From: Vicia villosa
Lineage: Eukaryota > Streptophyta > Magnoliopsida > Fabales > Fabaceae
NCBI RefSeq assembly: GCF_029867415.1
Contig: NC_081181.1
Coordinates: 74,496,144 to 74,560,143 of the forward strand
Direction: 5' to 3'
DNA: 64,000 bases
Shown here: positions 51,158 to 64,000 of the stretch, piece by piece
Numbering within the stretch: position 1 is the stretch's first letter
How the letters are laid out: every line of letters begins with the position of its first letter
The notes under the pieces: generated by a model
What the model saw: only the letters and a program-made list of their open reading frames with translations
Told to the model about the DNA's origin: nothing
Databases searched by the model: none
Translations under genes and position numbers: made by a program

Positions 51158-51530
51158 TTTTTTTTTTTTTCTAAAATAAATGTACTTATTCCATTTATAA
51201 GATGTTTTATTTGATCGGTCCAAAATTTAAAATGGTTGTTCCCTATAATTAAAATCGATATATTTGTCTTTATTAACTAATAAATAGTATAAATCTTTGA
51301 AGATCTTAATTTTAAACCACCATTTCAAAATAATTCTATACTTCAAAACTTATGCGTTTTTTCGGAAGTGTACTTCCGAAATCCCAAAAAATGGGATTTC
51401 GGAAATGCATTTCTGAATTCTGGAAAATTTTGAAAAAAAAATTATTTCAAAAATGCATTTTCGAAGTAGAGGTATTTACGGGTTTTCGCTGAGGTCAGCC
51501 CCATAGGGAGGTGAAGAAAAAAAGAAATTA
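51158..51530. other. gene-free stretch with a strong hairpin
   Basis: A T run at 51158 is followed by AT-rich sequence with no coding potential and then by inverted repeats at 51361-51416. Nothing else is recognisable. Confidence 0.5.
51372..51406. repeat. 15-bp inverted repeat with 5-base loop
   Basis: ACTTCCGAAATCCCA (51372-51386) and TGGGATTTCGGAAAT (51392-51406) pair in 14 of 15 positions around an A-rich loop. A second small hairpin overlaps its left side (51361-51380). It lies past the 3' end of the SIN3-like gene. It may be a MITE relic. Confidence 0.75.
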
Positions 51531-51729
51531 TCTTAAAATGCTTCATCCAAACACACTCTAAAAGGAATGTATAGTAAATAAACTAGACAACAAAATTGGA
51601 TGGATGGAATAAAATGTCCTCCAGTTACATAACAAATATACCAATTTACATTATTGCAAGTCATCATCAACAACAAATTTCGGTATACAACAAATAACTT
51701 TTCCTCTCCTAGCAGCACTGTGCCTCCCC

Positions 51730-51855
51730 CTTTCCTGTAATCTTTATTAGTTTATCTATAAAATATGATGAAATATCATACATCCTTTGACCAACTTCTA
51801 GGATACACTGTCGCTTACACCCGTCCCCTCTGCCTATGAACCTTGAAAAATACAA
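51730..51855 (-). other. last exon of the SIN3-like gene (3' UTR), approximate end
   Basis: A pyrimidine-rich acceptor (CTCTCCTTTTCAG on the minus strand) ends at 51856, pairing with a donor (TTGGTAAGTATTTGG) at 52298-52297 just after the stop. The exon would run from 51855. AATAAA on the minus strand at 51743-51748 is the nearest polyadenylation signal. The true end could be somewhat further left. Confidence 0.5.
51743..51748 (-). terminator. candidate polyadenylation signal AATAAA
   Basis: Plus-strand TTTATT here reads AATAAA for the gene, about 110 bases into the proposed last exon. Cleavage would be expected about 15-30 bases further left. Confidence 0.5.
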
Positions 51856-52298
51856 CTGAAAAGGAGAGCAAAACAATAATCATTAATTAGACTATATGTT
51901 CATTAAAAGAATGAGAAAAAAGGGATATGCACTAACAGTGTAAAATGTTTTTACACTGTCAACCAATCACAACCATGTATCCAATTAAAACACAATTTTA
52001 ATTTAAAAAAACTAATATGACATGGCAAGTGTAATGATTTTGATTGGTTGTATGTGTAAAATTAATTTACACTGTCAGTGCACTACCTTTAAACTCTAAA
52101 AGAATTCACATTCAATTGAACAAACCAAGGGACGAAAATGTTTAGTTGTGATTATATTTAATATAGTTGTGATATTATGAGGAAATCAATCACAACGACT
52201 GATTTCTAGTCATAGTATGTTATAAATCTGTTTAAACGAGTTTAGCACCAAGCGCGCGGTAAAAACATTAAGCAATATAAAGAATCCCAAATACTTAC
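51856..52298 (-). other. intron in the 3' UTR of the SIN3-like gene
   Basis: Donor GTAAGT begins 19 bases past the stop codon and the acceptor is at 51856. The distance from stop to junction is under 50 bases, so the usual exon-junction rule would not trigger nonsense-mediated decay. The intron carries the MITE at 51928-52082. Confidence 0.5.
51928..52082. mobile_element. small MITE (155 bp) inside the 3' UTR intron
   Basis: The left end TGCACTAACAGTGTAAA and the right end read in reverse, TGCACTGACAGTGTAAA, differ at one base. The next segments (TTTACACTGTCAACCAATC and ACACATACAACCAATC) also form an inverted pair. The target duplication is unclear. No coding potential. Confidence 0.75.
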
Positions 52299-52317
52299 CA
52301 ACACAGAATGTACACTG

Positions 52318-63715
<11,398 letters not shown>

Positions 63716-64000
63716 CTTCAGTTCAAAAAAACATCAGAAAATATTTAGACCATTAAAGAAAATAGATAACAATAACAATATATTACATTGCCAAAACACA
63801 ATAATCAAAAACCCTAATTCAATACACCACTAAAAGTTGATAATCAACCCATGAATAGAACAATTCAAACACAATTGCTAACAACAAACATCTGATCTCA
63901 TCTCTCATAGTCAAATAAGACCATACACTTTACTAAAACCTAAACCTAGAGAAGATGTTAGAAAAACCAAACAGCTATCTAAAACACGAAAAATTTCACA
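63716..64000 (-). other. intron 1 of the SIN3-like gene (partial)
   Basis: T-rich sequence on the minus strand ending TTGAACTGAAG before exon 2. It holds no MKR-type start that could be the N-terminal exon, so exon 1 lies to the right of the window. Confidence 0.6.

Overview
The window is nuclear DNA from a flowering plant. It is AT-rich and full of nested LTR retrotransposons and MITEs, with one intron-rich gene at the right end. The giant Ogre-like LTRs, the SIRE/Maximus-like Ty1/copia element and the wording of the SIN3-like protein point to a papilionoid legume, most likely a large-genome one (Fabeae/Trifolieae, such as pea, vetch or clover relatives). The genus is an inference.

Left part (1-38309). 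The 5' end of a Ty1/copia element (LTR, primer-binding site, start of an intact gag) lies on the minus strand at 1-1963. It appears inserted into the non-coding 3' region of an Ogre-like Ty3/gypsy element (1964-3398), which ends in a minisatellite and a polypurine-rich stretch. From 3399 to 38309 there are eight head-to-tail copies of that element's LTR. Seven spacers separate them, each exactly 516 bp and made only of the element's 3'-end minisatellite plus polypurine stretch. The first LTR is about 4.7 kb; the other seven are about 3.8 kb because they lack a 0.9 kb segment. In LTR 1 that segment carries a TATA box and a 55-codon ORF for a predicted two-helix membrane protein. A 100-base assembly gap lies in LTR 4. 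The best explanation is one Ogre inserted into the 3' satellite of another, followed by unequal LTR-LTR crossing-over.

Middle part (38310-51500) is a transposon graveyard with no intact gene. In order it holds a copia LTR and decayed pol (minus strand) with a two-copy 1397-bp tandem duplication; a Ty3/gypsy LTR fragment holding a 405-bp Mutator-type MITE with a 9-bp target duplication; a possible copia LTR remnant; a decayed copia element (gag, zinc knuckle, protease/pre-integrase, integrase) split by a Tourist-type MITE and carrying a long CA microsatellite; its LTR; a second gypsy LTR with a periodic GC-rich octamer array; and a strong hairpin.

Right part (about 51730-63715, minus strand) is a SIN3-like co-repressor gene (SNL family). 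I could assemble 21 coding exons that keep one reading frame for 1378 codons with GT-AG junctions. The first exon lies beyond the right edge. The three PAH domains, the HDAC-interaction region, an acidic linker and the Sin3 C-terminal region are all present, so the gene looks functional. Small MITEs sit in one coding-region intron and in an intron of the 3' UTR.
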